64,000 nucleotides of DNA from NCBI RefSeq assembly GCF_013396335.1, contig NZ_JABWSY010000003.1:1-64000 (forward strand), in the 5' to 3' direction. The stretch is from Bacillus sp. EB106-08-02-XG196. Lineage in GTDB: Bacteria; Bacillota; Bacilli; Bacillales; Cytobacillaceae. Positions 28,530-37,988 of this stretch are shown here, piece after piece; the first letter of the stretch is position 1; every line of letters begins with the position of its first letter. The translations under genes were made by a program, and so were the position numbers. Under the pieces are notes generated by a model. It was not told where the DNA came from. It searched no databases and saw nothing but the letters and a program-made list of their open reading frames with translations.

Positions 28530-30081
28530 GGTATTATTAGTCGATGATGAAAGAATCATTACCGAAGGAATGTCAAAGGTCATTAATTGGGAGTCGATTG
28601 GGACAAGTTTAATTGGGACGGCAAGAAATGGTATAGAGGCCTACAACATAATCGAACAAAACAAACCAGATATTGTGATTAGTGATATCAAAATGCCTGG
28701 TATGAATGGTCTTGAGCTAGTTGCAAAAGTTCATAGCGTTTTTCCTGAAATACGATTTATTTTATTATCAGGATTTAGTGAATTCGATTTTGCAAAACAA
28801 GCCATGCAATACGGCGTGAAGCATTATCTATTAAAACCTTGTAATGAGAATACGATAATGGATGCAGTTTCGGAGATTTGTGAGGATTTTAATCAAAACC
28901 AAAAGAGAGAACAATTTATCCAGAAAATGAAGGGAACTCTCGAAAGTGTTCTTCCCTATGCCAAAGAACAGCTGCTTAAAGAGTTTATTACCAATCATTA
29001 TGAAAACAAAGACTTAGAGTATTATCAAAACCTTTTTAATATAGATTTAAATACTCCCAAGGTTAGGCTCGTTTTATTTCAACTAGAGGGGAAATTTGAA
29101 TTTGAGCACATGTTTGCAATCAGAAAAATTGCTGAAAATATTTTTGATTCATATATTGTTAGTTGTTCAGTAGGGGAAACCATATTATTTCTAATTGAGG
29201 ATTACTGTAACTACCCTAAACTTTATTCACAAATTGAAAAAATTAAACATACATTCTATCAATATTACCAGATTGATTCGACAGTTGCGATTAGCGAATC
29301 AGGGAAAATTAGTAATGCCAATAAATTATATAATGAAGCCCTCGATTGTTTAACGTATCGTTTTTATTTAGGGGAAGGGGGAGTCATAACAAAGAAGGAC
29401 ATTGCCTATCAAAACCCTTCAGATGAAATAGAATTCTATTATGATGATCAAACCTTCTGTAGATTAGTGAAATCAGGGTCCTGGACAGATGTGACTAAAG
29501 AAATAAACACATTTTTTAATCATTTAATAGATTTAAGACTCGATATTAATATCACAAAGTCATATGTGATCCAATTATTTAATGCCATGATACGGTTATG
29601 TGAACCTAAAGATATGACTATGTATTTAACAAAATTAACGTTTCTCTTAGAAATAGACACGATTCAAAATTTAAAATCCTTTTTTGAAAGCGTTGCCCGA
29701 GAAATTACTCTTTCCTTTTTTGAACACAATAATAATAAACATTCAACGATTATCAATAAAGTCATCGAGACGATTGATCAGTATATTGGTAATCAAAATT
29801 TATCCTTGCATTGGGTTGCAAATGAAATGTTGTATATGAATGCTGATTATCTTGGGAAGCTGTTTAAAAAAGAAACAGGAGAAAAGTTTTCAAATTATAT
29901 AACGAGATTAAGAATTGAATTGGCTATTAATTTAATAGAAAAGGAAAATGATGTAAAGGTATTCGAAATTGCTGAAAAAATTGGTTATGGTGAAAATCCT
30001 CAATATTTTAGTCAGGTATTTAAAAAACACACTGGTTTTACTCCATCAGAATACAAGAGAGAATCCTTACAAGGATCGTAA
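28522..30081 (+). CDS. yesN: response regulator with AraC-type DNA-binding domain, YesN-like
   Basis: A 519-residue response regulator. The receiver domain (1-120) has LLVDDER and phospho-acceptor Asp55 in VISDIKMPG, with the Lys of LLKPC. A long middle region is followed by an AraC/XylS HTH at the C-terminus (WVANEMLYMNADYLGKLFK, IAEKIGYGENPQYFSQVFKK). The ATG at 28522 has AGGGGGAAG upstream and overlaps the kinase stop; an earlier in-frame start lies inside the kinase gene. It probably activates the lyase, hydrolase and transporter promoters in this locus. Confidence 0.93.
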   Translation: MYKVLLVDDERIITEGMSKVINWESIGTSLIGTARNGIEAYNIIEQNKPDIVISDIKMPGMNGLELVAKVHSVFPEIRFILLSGFSEFDFAKQAMQYGVKHYLLKPCNENTIMDAVSEICEDFNQNQKREQFIQKMKGTLESVLPYAKEQLLKEFITNHYENKDLEYYQNLFNIDLNTPKVRLVLFQLEGKFEFEHMFAIRKIAENIFDSYIVSCSVGETILFLIEDYCNYPKLYSQIEKIKHTFYQYYQIDSTVAISESGKISNANKLYNEALDCLTYRFYLGEGGVITKKDIAYQNPSDEIEFYYDDQTFCRLVKSGSWTDVTKEINTFFNHLIDLRLDINITKSYVIQLFNAMIRLCEPKDMTMYLTKLTFLLEIDTIQNLKSFFESVAREITLSFFEHNNNKHSTIINKVIETIDQYIGNQNLSLHWVANEMLYMNADYLGKLFKKETGEKFSNYITRLRIELAINLIEKENDVKVFEIAEKIGYGENPQYFSQVFKKHTGFTPSEYKRESLQGS

Positions 30082-30106
30082 AATATAGTCAAAGGGGAAA
30101 AAAACG

Positions 30107-31402
30107 ATGAAAAAACTATTGTTTTCAACTTTATCCCTAGTAATGGTAATTTTCACTGGTGGTTGCGGGAAATTGAATATCGTAGATTCCGCTGAGAGTA
30201 AAGCTAAAGAGGAAATTACTTTAAAAATTGCCTGGTGGGGAGAACAACCACGACACGACTATACAATGGAAGTAATTGAATTGTTTGAGGAGAAATATCC
30301 AAATATTAATGTTGAGCCCTTATATGCAAATTGGGATGATTATTGGAAACGACTCGCCCCGATGGCAGCGGGTAATAAACTTCCTGACATCATCCAAATG
30401 GACTTGCTTTATCTTAGACCATACAGTGATAATAACCTACTAGAGGATTTAACCCCCTATATTAAACAAGATGTAATTAAGACAAAATCAATCAGTACGG
30501 GAATTCTTTCTGGCGGAAAAATCGGCAAAAATTTTTATGGATTTCCATTAGGAATTAATGCACCAGCCATTATCGTAGATCGCCCATTACTTTCTTCAGC
30601 GGTCGATGACTATCCAAAGCCTGATTGGTCATGGAGTGATTTTGAAGAAATTGCTTTACAGGTTCAAAAAGAAAAACGAATTTATGGTACAAACGGAATG
30701 AAATCCCCGGATGTATTCTTTTCGTATTATTTACGGACGAAAGGAATGAATTTATATAATAAAACTGGAACTGGTTTAGGATATGAGGATGATCAATTGT
30801 TTATTGATTATTTCGAGATGCAATTAAGAATGCTGGAAAAAGGGGCCTTTCCAAGAGCAGATGTTACAGAACAAATAAAAAGAATAGAAGATGAGTTAAT
30901 CGTAAATCAACAAACTCCGATGCAATGGGCATATTCCAACCAATATTTCGGTTTTTTGGAAGCAGCAAACCGGCAGCTCGAGCTTATTCCTCCACCAGGA
31001 CCTGGCCAAGAGTTAGGACTTACAGTGAAGCCTAGTATGCTTTTTTCAATGTCAAAAAGTTCAAAGAATAAAGAGGCAGCTGCTCTATTCATTAATTTCT
31101 TTATAAATGATATTCAAGCAAATAAGGTAATTAAGGGTGAAAGAGGGGTTCCGATTTCTTCTAATGTAGTCGAGAAAATAGAAGAAGATTTATCCGAAAA
31201 TCAGAGAATCGTATTCGATTACGTAAATAAAGTGAAAAATTCAAATAGTAATGTTGAGAAAGCGGATCCCCTTGGAGGTATCGAGGTAGTGAAAATTTTA
31301 CAAGATGTTTCAGAACAAATCTTGTTTAAAAAACTAACCCCACAGGAAGGAGCACAAATTTTTAGAACGGAAGCAAATAAAATCCTATCAAAAAAGAATT
31401 AA
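30107..31402 (+). CDS. ABC transporter solute-binding lipoprotein (first of two paralogues)
   Basis: A 431-residue sugar-binding lipoprotein of solute-binding family 1. The signal peptide ends in a lipobox (TGGC, Cys20). The mature part starts LKIAWWGEQPRHDYT and continues with ANWDDYWKRLAPMAAG and LPDIIQMD. It is plainly a paralogue of the next gene. It lies 25 bases after the response regulator gene and is cut off from the permease genes by a strong terminator, so it is co-expressed with the two-component system. It may serve as an alternative binding protein or as a co-receptor of the kinase. Confidence 0.9.
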   Translation: MKKLLFSTLSLVMVIFTGGCGKLNIVDSAESKAKEEITLKIAWWGEQPRHDYTMEVIELFEEKYPNINVEPLYANWDDYWKRLAPMAAGNKLPDIIQMDLLYLRPYSDNNLLEDLTPYIKQDVIKTKSISTGILSGGKIGKNFYGFPLGINAPAIIVDRPLLSSAVDDYPKPDWSWSDFEEIALQVQKEKRIYGTNGMKSPDVFFSYYLRTKGMNLYNKTGTGLGYEDDQLFIDYFEMQLRMLEKGAFPRADVTEQIKRIEDELIVNQQTPMQWAYSNQYFGFLEAANRQLELIPPPGPGQELGLTVKPSMLFSMSKSSKNKEAAALFINFFINDIQANKVIKGERGVPISSNVVEKIEEDLSENQRIVFDYVNKVKNSNSNVEKADPLGGIEVVKILQDVSEQILFKKLTPQEGAQIFRTEANKILSKKN

Positions 31403-31421
31403 GGTTTCTTCAACGATAAAG

Positions 31422-31469
31422 GCTCCCATGGAACAAGCAATAGACTGCTTATTCCATGGGAGCTTTTCT
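31422..31469 (+). terminator. strong terminator between the two solute-binding protein genes
   Basis: GCTCCCATGGAA (31422-31433) pairs with TTCCATGGGAGC (31452-31463), with an inner AAGCA/TGCTT stem and a TTTTCTATTTC tail. It ends the two-component/first binding-protein transcript. Confidence 0.93.
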
Positions 31470-31517
31470 ATTTCTTTGAAATGTCTGATTTTTGAACAAA
31501 CTAAGCGGAAAATTGGA

Positions 31518-31566
31518 TTCAGACAATTCCGACAAGATTTTATAATAGTAAATGTAAACACTTACA
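31518..31566 (+). promoter_or_regulatory. promoter and cre site of the second solute-binding protein gene
   Basis: A -35-like TTCAGA (31518-31523), a 17-base spacer and a perfect -10 TATAAT (31541-31546) precede TGTAAACACTTACA (31553-31566), which fits the cre consensus at 13 of 14 positions and covers the expected start of transcription. CcpA would repress the transporter genes when a preferred sugar is present. The weak -35 fits activator dependence. Confidence 0.75.
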
Positions 31567-31596
31567 TAAAAGTGTAAAAAATAAGGGGGAGAAAAA

Positions 31597-32904
31597 ATGA
31601 AAAAATTCTTAGTTTTATTATTAACTTTTGTTTTAGCCTTTTCATTAGCTGCATGTAGCGGTAGTAGTTCAACAAGCAGCAACGATTCTGATTCTGATTC
31701 AAAAGATGATAAAAAAGATGAAAAAGTTACTCTTCGAATTGCATGGTGGGGCTCGCAGCCACGACATGATTATACTCTAGAAATTATTAAAATGTATGAA
31801 GAAAAAAATCCAAATGTAAAAATCGAAGCAGAATATGCAGCATGGGATGACTACTGGAAAAAGCTAGCTCCACAAGCAGCAGCAAATGAGCTTCCTGATA
31901 TTGTCCAAATGGACCTATCATACTTCTCACAGTATGCGCAAAATAACCAAATTACTGATTTAACTCCATATTTGGATAAACAAATCAATACAAAAGATAT
32001 TGCTGAAAATATCATCAACGGCGGTAAACTTGGCGACAAGTTATATGGAATTAATGCTGGTGTAAACGTTGTTGGTTTCCATCATGATCCAGCAGTACTT
32101 GCAAAAGCTGGTGTAGATTCTATCCCTGAAAATTGGACTTGGGACGATTACAAAGAAATCGCAGCAAAAGCAAAAGCTGCTGGCGTATTCATGGATACAG
32201 GAATGAAAGCCGATGTATTCTTCAACTATTACTTAAGAACACAAGGAAAGTCACTTTATAGCAAAGATGGTGCATCTCTAGGATATAAAGATGACAAGCT
32301 GTTCGAGGATTTCTTCAACATGACAGCTGGTTTAGTAAAGGATAAAGCGGTTCCTACACCTGACTTCTTAGCACAGTTAAAAGGGATCGAAGATGATCCT
32401 GTCGTTACTCAAAATGCAATTGGTATCTGGCAATGGTCTAACCAGTTTGTAGGGCTTCAACAAGTGGCAAATAGAGAACTTGCTATCGCTCCAATGCCAG
32501 GTCCTGACAGCGAAAAAGGTTTATATTTAAAACCAAGTATGTTCTGGTCTGTTGGAAATAATTCAGAACATAAAGAAGAAGCTGCAAAGTTCATCGATTT
32601 CATGATCAATGATATTGAAGCGAACAAATTAAATCTTGGTGACCGTGGTGTCCCTGGTTCTTCTGTTGTTAAAGAAGCATTAAAGCCACTGCTTTCACCG
32701 GCACAAGTCCAAGTATTTGATTATGTTGATTGGGCAGAAGGAAATAGCTCAGAATTCGATGGTCCAGACCCAGTTGGTGCCGGAGAAGTAATTGAAACGC
32801 TTGACAGTTTAGCTGAACAAATGGCTTATGGAAATCTATCAGTGAAAGATGCTGCAAAACAGTTTAGACAACAAGCTGAAAGCGTCCTAGCACAAAACAA
32901 ATAA
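31597..32904 (+). CDS. ABC transporter solute-binding lipoprotein (second paralogue, YesO-like)
   Basis: A 435-residue solute-binding lipoprotein. The lipobox is LAAC (Cys20), followed by a Ser/Asp/Lys-rich linker and LRIAWWGSQPRHDYT. It matches the preceding paralogue along its whole length. It has its own cre-controlled promoter and is followed by a hairpin and then the two permease genes, so it is the binding protein of that importer, probably for unsaturated rhamnogalacturonan oligosaccharides. The ATPase (MsmX type) is not encoded here, as in B. subtilis, where one ATPase is shared. Confidence 0.92.
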   Translation: MKKFLVLLLTFVLAFSLAACSGSSSTSSNDSDSDSKDDKKDEKVTLRIAWWGSQPRHDYTLEIIKMYEEKNPNVKIEAEYAAWDDYWKKLAPQAAANELPDIVQMDLSYFSQYAQNNQITDLTPYLDKQINTKDIAENIINGGKLGDKLYGINAGVNVVGFHHDPAVLAKAGVDSIPENWTWDDYKEIAAKAKAAGVFMDTGMKADVFFNYYLRTQGKSLYSKDGASLGYKDDKLFEDFFNMTAGLVKDKAVPTPDFLAQLKGIEDDPVVTQNAIGIWQWSNQFVGLQQVANRELAIAPMPGPDSEKGLYLKPSMFWSVGNNSEHKEEAAKFIDFMINDIEANKLNLGDRGVPGSSVVKEALKPLLSPAQVQVFDYVDWAEGNSSEFDGPDPVGAGEVIETLDSLAEQMAYGNLSVKDAAKQFRQQAESVLAQNK

Positions 32905-32918
32905 TAATTTCCACTTCG

Positions 32919-32948
32919 GTAGCTGATCACTTAATTAGATCAGCTATC
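32919..32948 (+). promoter_or_regulatory. intercistronic hairpin between binding protein and permease genes
   Basis: GTAGCTGATC and GATCAGCTAT form a 10-bp stem with a 9-base loop and no long T run. Such hairpins after binding-protein genes commonly protect the upstream message and reduce read-through, giving more binding protein than permease. The position fits; the effect is inferred. Confidence 0.65.
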
Positions 32949-32995
32949 GTCCTTTCATCTTAGGGAAAGAAGCCAAAGAATAAGGAGTTGAATAA

Positions 32996-33955
32996 ATGAA
33001 TACACGTGTGATAAAGGAAAATGTAAAAGTAGATATCCCCATTCGCTCTGTTAGCAAACGAAGCCGTGCCATCAAGGAAAACTTGACAGGGTATGCGTTT
33101 ATCAGTCCGTTTATTATTGGATTCCTTGCTTTTACGTTAATTCCGATAATAGCGTCTTTATATTTATCATTTACAAACTATAATTTATTTGCTGCACCAC
33201 AATGGATAGGAATTGAAAACTACAAAAAAATGTTTACATCTGACCCGCGCTTATTGCAATCATTAAAAGTTACACTCATCTATGTGCTTGCTGGGGTTCC
33301 TTTAAGACTAATATTTGCATTATTAATTGCTGTGATATTAAATACAACTTCAAGAGCAGTTGGACTCTATCGCTCATTGTTCTATTTACCATCCCTAATT
33401 GGCGGCAGCGTTGCTGTTGCGATTATGTGGCGTAATGTTTTTGGTGACTTAGGTATTGTTAACATTTTACTTGATTTACTTGGACTTCCAATCGTGAAAT
33501 GGTTTGGTAATCCGACTGCGGCATTATGGATGCTCATCTTCTTGTCAGTATGGCAATTTGGTTCCTCGATGCTGATCTTCTTAGCAGGATTGAAAGGTAT
33601 TCCAAAAAGTTATTATGAAGCTGCTAGTGTTGACGGAGCCAATGGTATACAGCAATTCTTCAAAATTACTCTTCCAATGCTCAGCCCGGTTATTCTATTC
33701 AATACGGTTATGCAAACAATTGCTGCATTTATGACATTCGTGCCAGCGTTTATTATCTCAAAAGGTACAGGCGGACCGTTAGATGGAACACTCCTTTATT
33801 CATTATATTTATTCATCCAAGGTTTTGAGTTCTTCAATATGGGATATGCTTCAGCAATGGCATGGGTCATGCTTATTATCGTAGGATTTTTAACAGTCAT
33901 TATTTTTACGACATCAAAATATTGGGTTCACTATGAATCAGAAGGAGGCAAATAA
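32996..33955 (+). CDS. ABC sugar transporter permease, YesP/MalF type
   Basis: A 319-residue inner-membrane permease with six predicted helices. The cytoplasmic EAA loop is visible as [22 protein letters not shown], which contacts the ATPase. Upstream residues form a hydrophilic N-terminal tail. The gene is followed 2 bases later by the second permease, so the two are translated together. With the binding protein it forms the importer of pectin oligosaccharides. Confidence 0.93.
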   Translation: MNTRVIKENVKVDIPIRSVSKRSRAIKENLTGYAFISPFIIGFLAFTLIPIIASLYLSFTNYNLFAAPQWIGIENYKKMFTSDPRLLQSLKVTLIYVLAGVPLRLIFALLIAVILNTTSRAVGLYRSLFYLPSLIGGSVAVAIMWRNVFGDLGIVNILLDLLGLPIVKWFGNPTAALWMLIFLSVWQFGSSMLIFLAGLKGIPKSYYEAASVDGANGIQQFFKITLPMLSPVILFNTVMQTIAAFMTFVPAFIISKGTGGPLDGTLLYSLYLFIQGFEFFNMGYASAMAWVMLIIVGFLTVIIFTTSKYWVHYESEGGK

Positions 33956-33957
33956 CC

Positions 33958-34803
33958 ATGACATCGAAGTTAAAATCACCAAGATGGTGGATCTATCATA
34001 TACTAGTCGGTGCCTTTGCGATTTTAATGCTTTATCCAGTTATTTGGCTCGTGATGAGCTCATTTAAACCAAGTGATACAATCTTTATTACGGCTAAATC
34101 ACTGATACCAGAAACCTGGATTTGGACGAACTTTGTAGACGGGTGGGAAGGGATTGGCGGAAATTCATTCGGTGTATTTATCAAAAATACTGCCATCCTA
34201 GTCGTGATTACCTTAATTGGACAAGTAATATCGTCTGCATTTATTGCCTTCGGCTTTGCACGTTTAGAGTTTAAAGGAAAGGCAATTTGGTTTGGAATTA
34301 TGATGCTTACCTTGATGCTTCCACATGATGTGTTAATGGTACCGCAATATATCATTTTCGCGAAACTAGATTGGCTTAACTCTATTAAACCACTTGCAAT
34401 ACCAGCATATTTTGGACATCCGTTCTTTATCTTCCTTCTCGTTCAATTTATACGGACAATTCCTAGAGAGCTCGATGAAGCGGCCATTATTGATGGCTGC
34501 GGTACCTTCAAGATTTTCACGAAGATCATTTTGCCATTAATTAAACCATCTTTAGCTACAGCAGCAATTTTCTCTTTCTATTGGACGTGGGAATCCCTAT
34601 TAGGGCCTGTATTATATTTAAACAGTCCTACAAAATATACCGTTTCCATGGCTCTAAATATGTTCCTAAGTAATGAAACCGTATCGAATTGGGGTGCCAT
34701 GTTTGCGATGTCGGTGGTTACCTTGATTCCTGTATTCGTCGTATTCTTCCTCTTCCAACGTCATGTTGTCGAAGGAATCAGTACGAGTGGATTAAAGGGC
34801 TAA
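33958..34803 (+). CDS. ABC sugar transporter permease, YesQ/MalG type
   Basis: A 281-residue permease with six predicted helices; [23 protein letters not shown] is the EAA loop. It starts 2 bases after the previous stop with AAGGAGG inside the upstream gene. It completes the importer with the binding protein at 31597 and the permease at 32996. No ATP-binding subunit gene follows. Confidence 0.93.
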   Translation: MTSKLKSPRWWIYHILVGAFAILMLYPVIWLVMSSFKPSDTIFITAKSLIPETWIWTNFVDGWEGIGGNSFGVFIKNTAILVVITLIGQVISSAFIAFGFARLEFKGKAIWFGIMMLTLMLPHDVLMVPQYIIFAKLDWLNSIKPLAIPAYFGHPFFIFLLVQFIRTIPRELDEAAIIDGCGTFKIFTKIILPLIKPSLATAAIFSFYWTWESLLGPVLYLNSPTKYTVSMALNMFLSNETVSNWGAMFAMSVVTLIPVFVVFFLFQRHVVEGISTSGLKG

Positions 34804-34831
34804 CATGGTAACGAAAGTATCTAATTTGAAA

Positions 34832-34867
34832 CTTTGCCACTTCTAACTGTAGATGGAAGTGGCAAAG
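34832..34867 (+). terminator. hairpin after the permease operon
   Basis: CTTTGCCACTTC and GAAGTGGCAAAG form a perfect 12-bp stem with a 12-base loop. There is no T run after it, so termination efficiency is uncertain. The repeat array follows at once. Confidence 0.6.
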
Positions 34868-34880
34868 AAGCAAAGAGAAG

Positions 34881-35088
34881 AAAGAGCGGTCACTCATAGA
34901 GGTTATGAGAGCCCGGAAACAGCAAAAAGAAGAAAGAGCGGTCGCTCATAGAGGTTATGAGAGCCCTGAAACAGCAAAAAAAAGAAAGAGCGGTCGCTCA
35001 TAGTAGTTATGAGAGCCCGGAAACAGCAAAAATAAGAAGGAACGGTCACTCATAGAGGGTACTTATAGAGGCTACCGTCTAACTTCAA
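34881..35088. repeat. tandem array B: four units of 52 bp
   Basis: Copies begin at 34881, 34933, 34985 and 35037 with AAAGAGCGGTCGCTCATAG; the last is degenerate. Each unit contains CTCATA and TATGAG arms 5 bases apart. The array fills most of the 340-bp gap before the DUF624 gene; no gene is seen inside. Confidence 0.9.
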
Positions 35089-35143
35089 GGCAGGAAAGAG
35101 CAAATAACAATGGTTAAGTACAACTGTTCAAGGAGGATTACAA

Positions 35144-35779
35144 ATGGACACTTCAGGATTTATAGAAAGTTTAAATAAATTGCTTGAATGGATTTCAAGA
35201 CTAGCATTCTTAAATTTATTATGGATCTCATTTTCTCTTCTAGGTATCATCTTCTTTGGATTTTTTCCTGCAACGGTGGCGATGTTCGCAGTTGTTCGAA
35301 AATGGATGCTAGGTAATGATGAAATGTCTATTTTTAAGACTTTTTGGACTGCATATAAACGAGACTTTTTGAAGAGTAATATTCTTGGAGTTATCATTCT
35401 TGCTATTGGATTGATTTTGTATATTGACTTTCAGTTCGTACTAAATGCATCGAATAGTTTCGTATCAATTCTTTATGTTCCATTATTCATTATCACGTTC
35501 ATATTTATTTCAATGCTGTTTTATATCATTCCGATTTTTGTGCATTATGATATGAAGCTTAGCAAGGTAATTAAGAACTCATTCTTTGTAATGATTATGA
35601 ATCCTCTTTCTACTTTTTATTTGCTGATTGGCAGCTTCGGTATCGTTTTTGTCCTATCCTACGCACCGCCAATTTGTATACTTTATAGCGGTAATCTATT
35701 AGCACTATTTATTATGAAGCCGGCAACCAATGCTTTTGAAAAAATTAATCAAAAATCAAAGCTATTAGTAAATTTATAA
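35144..35779 (+). CDS. DUF624 membrane protein (YesL-like)
   Basis: A 211-residue integral membrane protein with about five hydrophobic helices (for example LLWISFSLLGIIFFGFFPATVAMFAV and ILGVIILAIGLILYI). It belongs to the DUF624 family, to which B. subtilis YesL and YesV belong. These are found next to ABC sugar importers; the molecular role is unknown. The gene has AAGGAGG upstream and lies between array B and an esterase gene. Confidence 0.85.
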   Translation: MDTSGFIESLNKLLEWISRLAFLNLLWISFSLLGIIFFGFFPATVAMFAVVRKWMLGNDEMSIFKTFWTAYKRDFLKSNILGVIILAIGLILYIDFQFVLNASNSFVSILYVPLFIITFIFISMLFYIIPIFVHYDMKLSKVIKNSFFVMIMNPLSTFYLLIGSFGIVFVLSYAPPICILYSGNLLALFIMKPATNAFEKINQKSKLLVNL

Positions 35780-35829
35780 TGATGAAAAGGAGAGATAGTG
35801 AAGCCATTTACTATTTCTCCCTTTCATCA
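35779..35829 (+). terminator. hairpin between DUF624 and esterase genes
   Basis: An imperfect but long inverted repeat: TGATGAAAAGGAGAGATAGT on the left and ACTATTTCTCCCTTTCATCA on the right, starting at the stop codon. There is no clear T run after it, so it may stabilise the upstream message rather than end it. Confidence 0.55.
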
Positions 35830-35852
35830 GTGGAACTAGTGGAGGAATAAGT

Positions 35853-36659
35853 ATGAATATAAAACTTACTATAGGAAAGATACCTTTATGGGACAATGTC
35901 AAACTAGTAGAAAATGAATTTAACACAGATTGTCCTAGTATCGAGCCCTTTTTGGTTGAGGGAGATGGGCAGTATCCGGTTATGATTATCGCTCCTGGAG
36001 GAGGTTACTCTCACCGTGCAGAACATGAGGGATACCCAGTAGCGCAGTGGCTAAATTCCATTGGCATTTCTGCAATCGTCCTCCATTATCGAGTAGCACC
36101 ATTTAGTCATCCAATTCCATTAGGCGATGCCCAGAGAGCTATTCGAATGGTAAGATATCATGCTTCTGAGTGGAAATTAGATCAAAATCGTATTGGAATC
36201 CTTGGGTTTTCTGCAGGAGGTCATTTAGCTTCAACCGCTGGAACACATTTTGACTCAGGAAAAAGTCAGGCAGAAGATCCGATTGAACGGATTAGCAGCC
36301 GTCCTGATGTCATGGTACTTTGTTACCCAGTCATTACCATGGGGGAGTATACCCATGAAGGAAGCAGAATCAATTTATTAGGTGAAAGCCCAAGTTTAGA
36401 AATGATTCAATTATTATCAAGTGAATCTCAAATTACAGAAGATACTCCACCGACCTTTCTCTGGCATACAGCCGATGACGCAGCAGTTGACGTAGAAAAT
36501 AGTTTGCTTTTTTCCACTATGTTAAACAGGCTAAAGATTCCCTTTGAACTTCATGTTTTTGAAAGCGGTCGACATGGATTAGGGATGGCTGAGGAACATC
36601 CTGAAGCAAAAGCTTGGCCAGGGTTATGTGAGGCATGGTTAAGGAAAAGAGGGTTTTAG
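35853..36659 (+). CDS. alpha/beta hydrolase, acetyl/feruloyl esterase-like (BD-FAE type)
   Basis: A 268-residue esterase of the alpha/beta hydrolase fold. MIIAPGGGYSHRAEHEG contains the oxyanion region, GFSAGG the nucleophile Ser, WHTADDAAVD the acid and SGRHGLG the catalytic His. Related proteins occur in xylan and pectin loci and remove acetyl or feruloyl groups. There is no signal peptide, so it acts on imported oligosaccharides. It is the last gene of the pectin locus and is followed by a terminator. Confidence 0.85.
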   Translation: MNIKLTIGKIPLWDNVKLVENEFNTDCPSIEPFLVEGDGQYPVMIIAPGGGYSHRAEHEGYPVAQWLNSIGISAIVLHYRVAPFSHPIPLGDAQRAIRMVRYHASEWKLDQNRIGILGFSAGGHLASTAGTHFDSGKSQAEDPIERISSRPDVMVLCYPVITMGEYTHEGSRINLLGESPSLEMIQLLSSESQITEDTPPTFLWHTADDAAVDVENSLLFSTMLNRLKIPFELHVFESGRHGLGMAEEHPEAKAWPGLCEAWLRKRGF

Positions 36660-36733
36660 TTAAATTTAAATACCAACTTCCCTAGTTAAGATAAATTTTA
36701 TAATAGTAATTTACCCCATATGAATAACAAATA

Positions 36734-36766
36734 ACCGATTGGTAACCATTACCATTCGGTTTTTTT
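36734..36766 (+). terminator. terminator after the esterase gene
   Basis: ACCGATTGGTAA and TTACCATTCGGT pair with one T-T mismatch and a three-base loop, followed by TTTTTTT. It marks the end of the pectin locus. Confidence 0.88.
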
Positions 36767-36849
36767 ATGCAGAAAATACCATCAATATATTTTGAAAAAA
36801 AATCAAAAATAAGAAGGCAAAAAAACATTTTTGCAAGGGGGTAATCAGG

Positions 36850-37881
36850 TTGATAAAAAAGTCATTTGGCTTGCTGCTATCAGGGGTTTTAACATTTGGT
36901 CTAGCTGCATGTAACAATGGAAATGATGCAGCAGATGAAGTCCGTACAGGCAGGATAGATCGAGACCAAACCACTTTAAATGTTGGTAATGGAAGAGATG
37001 ACGGGATAGACCATAATGGTCCACTAACCGAGGATTACACCAATAATGATAATAATGATAGCGATTGGGATCGAGGTACAAATAATCGAAACAATAATGA
37101 TGATTTTGTAACCAATGTAAATAATGATCGTCAGACAAATCGAATCCACAACAGAAATGTAAATCGCAATCACGTAAATGTGGATAAAGACAACAATAAT
37201 AATGATGCATTAAATATCTCAGCAGATCGAACAACATTGAATAGTAAGAATTACCCTCATACAAAAGCGATATTAATTCAACATGCTCAGTATAGGTACA
37301 TTCCATTCGGATCTGTTCAATGGTATCAATTTGGAGGTCAACAAGGAAAGACTCCAACACAGCAGCAACAACCAACAACAAAAGCACCAACTCAACAACC
37401 AGCAGCACCGGCGCCAGCGCCTGCTGCACCGGCACCAAAACCAGCGGCACCAGCACCAGCACCAAAACCAGCAGCACCGGCACCAGCACCAGCAACTGGC
37501 GATGTAAGTGCATACGTTAAACAGGTGATTGATTTAACCAATGCACAACGTAGTAAAAACGGTTTACCGGCTTTAAAACATGATACACAATTAAGTGGAG
37601 TTGCACAAAAGAAATCTGTAGACATGGCACAAAACAATTATTTTTCACATACGAGCCCTACCTATGGTTCACCATTCGATATGATGAGGGACATGGGCGT
37701 TTCGTATAAGTCAGCAGGGGAAAATATCGCCCAAGGACAACGTACACCACAAGAGGTCGTAACAGCATGGATGAACAGCGAAGGGCATAGGAAGAACATT
37801 TTAAGCGCTAACTTTACTCATATTGGAGTTGGTTACGAAAAGTCTGGCAACCACTGGACACAAATGTTTATTGGTAAGTAA
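36850..37881 (+). CDS. CAP/SCP-domain lipoprotein (YkwD-like)
   Basis: A 343-residue lipoprotein. The signal peptide ends in the lipobox LAAC (Cys21). Residues 25-125 are rich in Asn and Asp (many NN and RN pairs), then a Gln/Thr and Pro-Ala repeat linker (about 160-215), then a CAP domain: LTNAQRSKNGLPALKHD, FSHTSP, GENIAQG, WMNSEGHRKNIL and HIGVGYE are the family blocks, with the conserved His and Glu residues. Bacillus YkwD-type proteins are envelope or spore-associated; function is unproven. TTG start with AAGGGGG upstream. The repetitive linker creates several long shadow frames on both strands. Confidence 0.88.
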   Translation: MIKKSFGLLLSGVLTFGLAACNNGNDAADEVRTGRIDRDQTTLNVGNGRDDGIDHNGPLTEDYTNNDNNDSDWDRGTNNRNNNDDFVTNVNNDRQTNRIHNRNVNRNHVNVDKDNNNNDALNISADRTTLNSKNYPHTKAILIQHAQYRYIPFGSVQWYQFGGQQGKTPTQQQQPTTKAPTQQPAAPAPAPAAPAPKPAAPAPAPKPAAPAPAPATGDVSAYVKQVIDLTNAQRSKNGLPALKHDTQLSGVAQKKSVDMAQNNYFSHTSPTYGSPFDMMRDMGVSYKSAGENIAQGQRTPQEVVTAWMNSEGHRKNILSANFTHIGVGYEKSGNHWTQMFIGK

Positions 37882-37892
37882 AAGTATGAAGA

Positions 37893-37922
37893 GAGACAGG
37901 AATCTAAGTGGATTCCTGTCTC
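37893..37922 (+). terminator. hairpin after the CAP lipoprotein gene
   Basis: GAGACAGGAATC and GATTCCTGTCTC form a 12-bp stem with a 6-base loop, 12 bases after the stop. It lies between converging genes; the T run is weak on both sides. Confidence 0.65.
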
Positions 37923-37988
37923 ATTCTCAGTTTTATTGGATATTGGAACTTTCTCTATCCTGCTGAGATAAAATTTAATATTTCCTTT

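Noticed and set aside
36845..37520. Long minus-strand and alternate-frame plus-strand frames within the CAP lipoprotein gene.
   Set aside because: They arise from the Asn-rich and Pro-Ala repeat codons of the real gene; they are low-complexity (Leu/Val or Gln/His runs) with no start signals.
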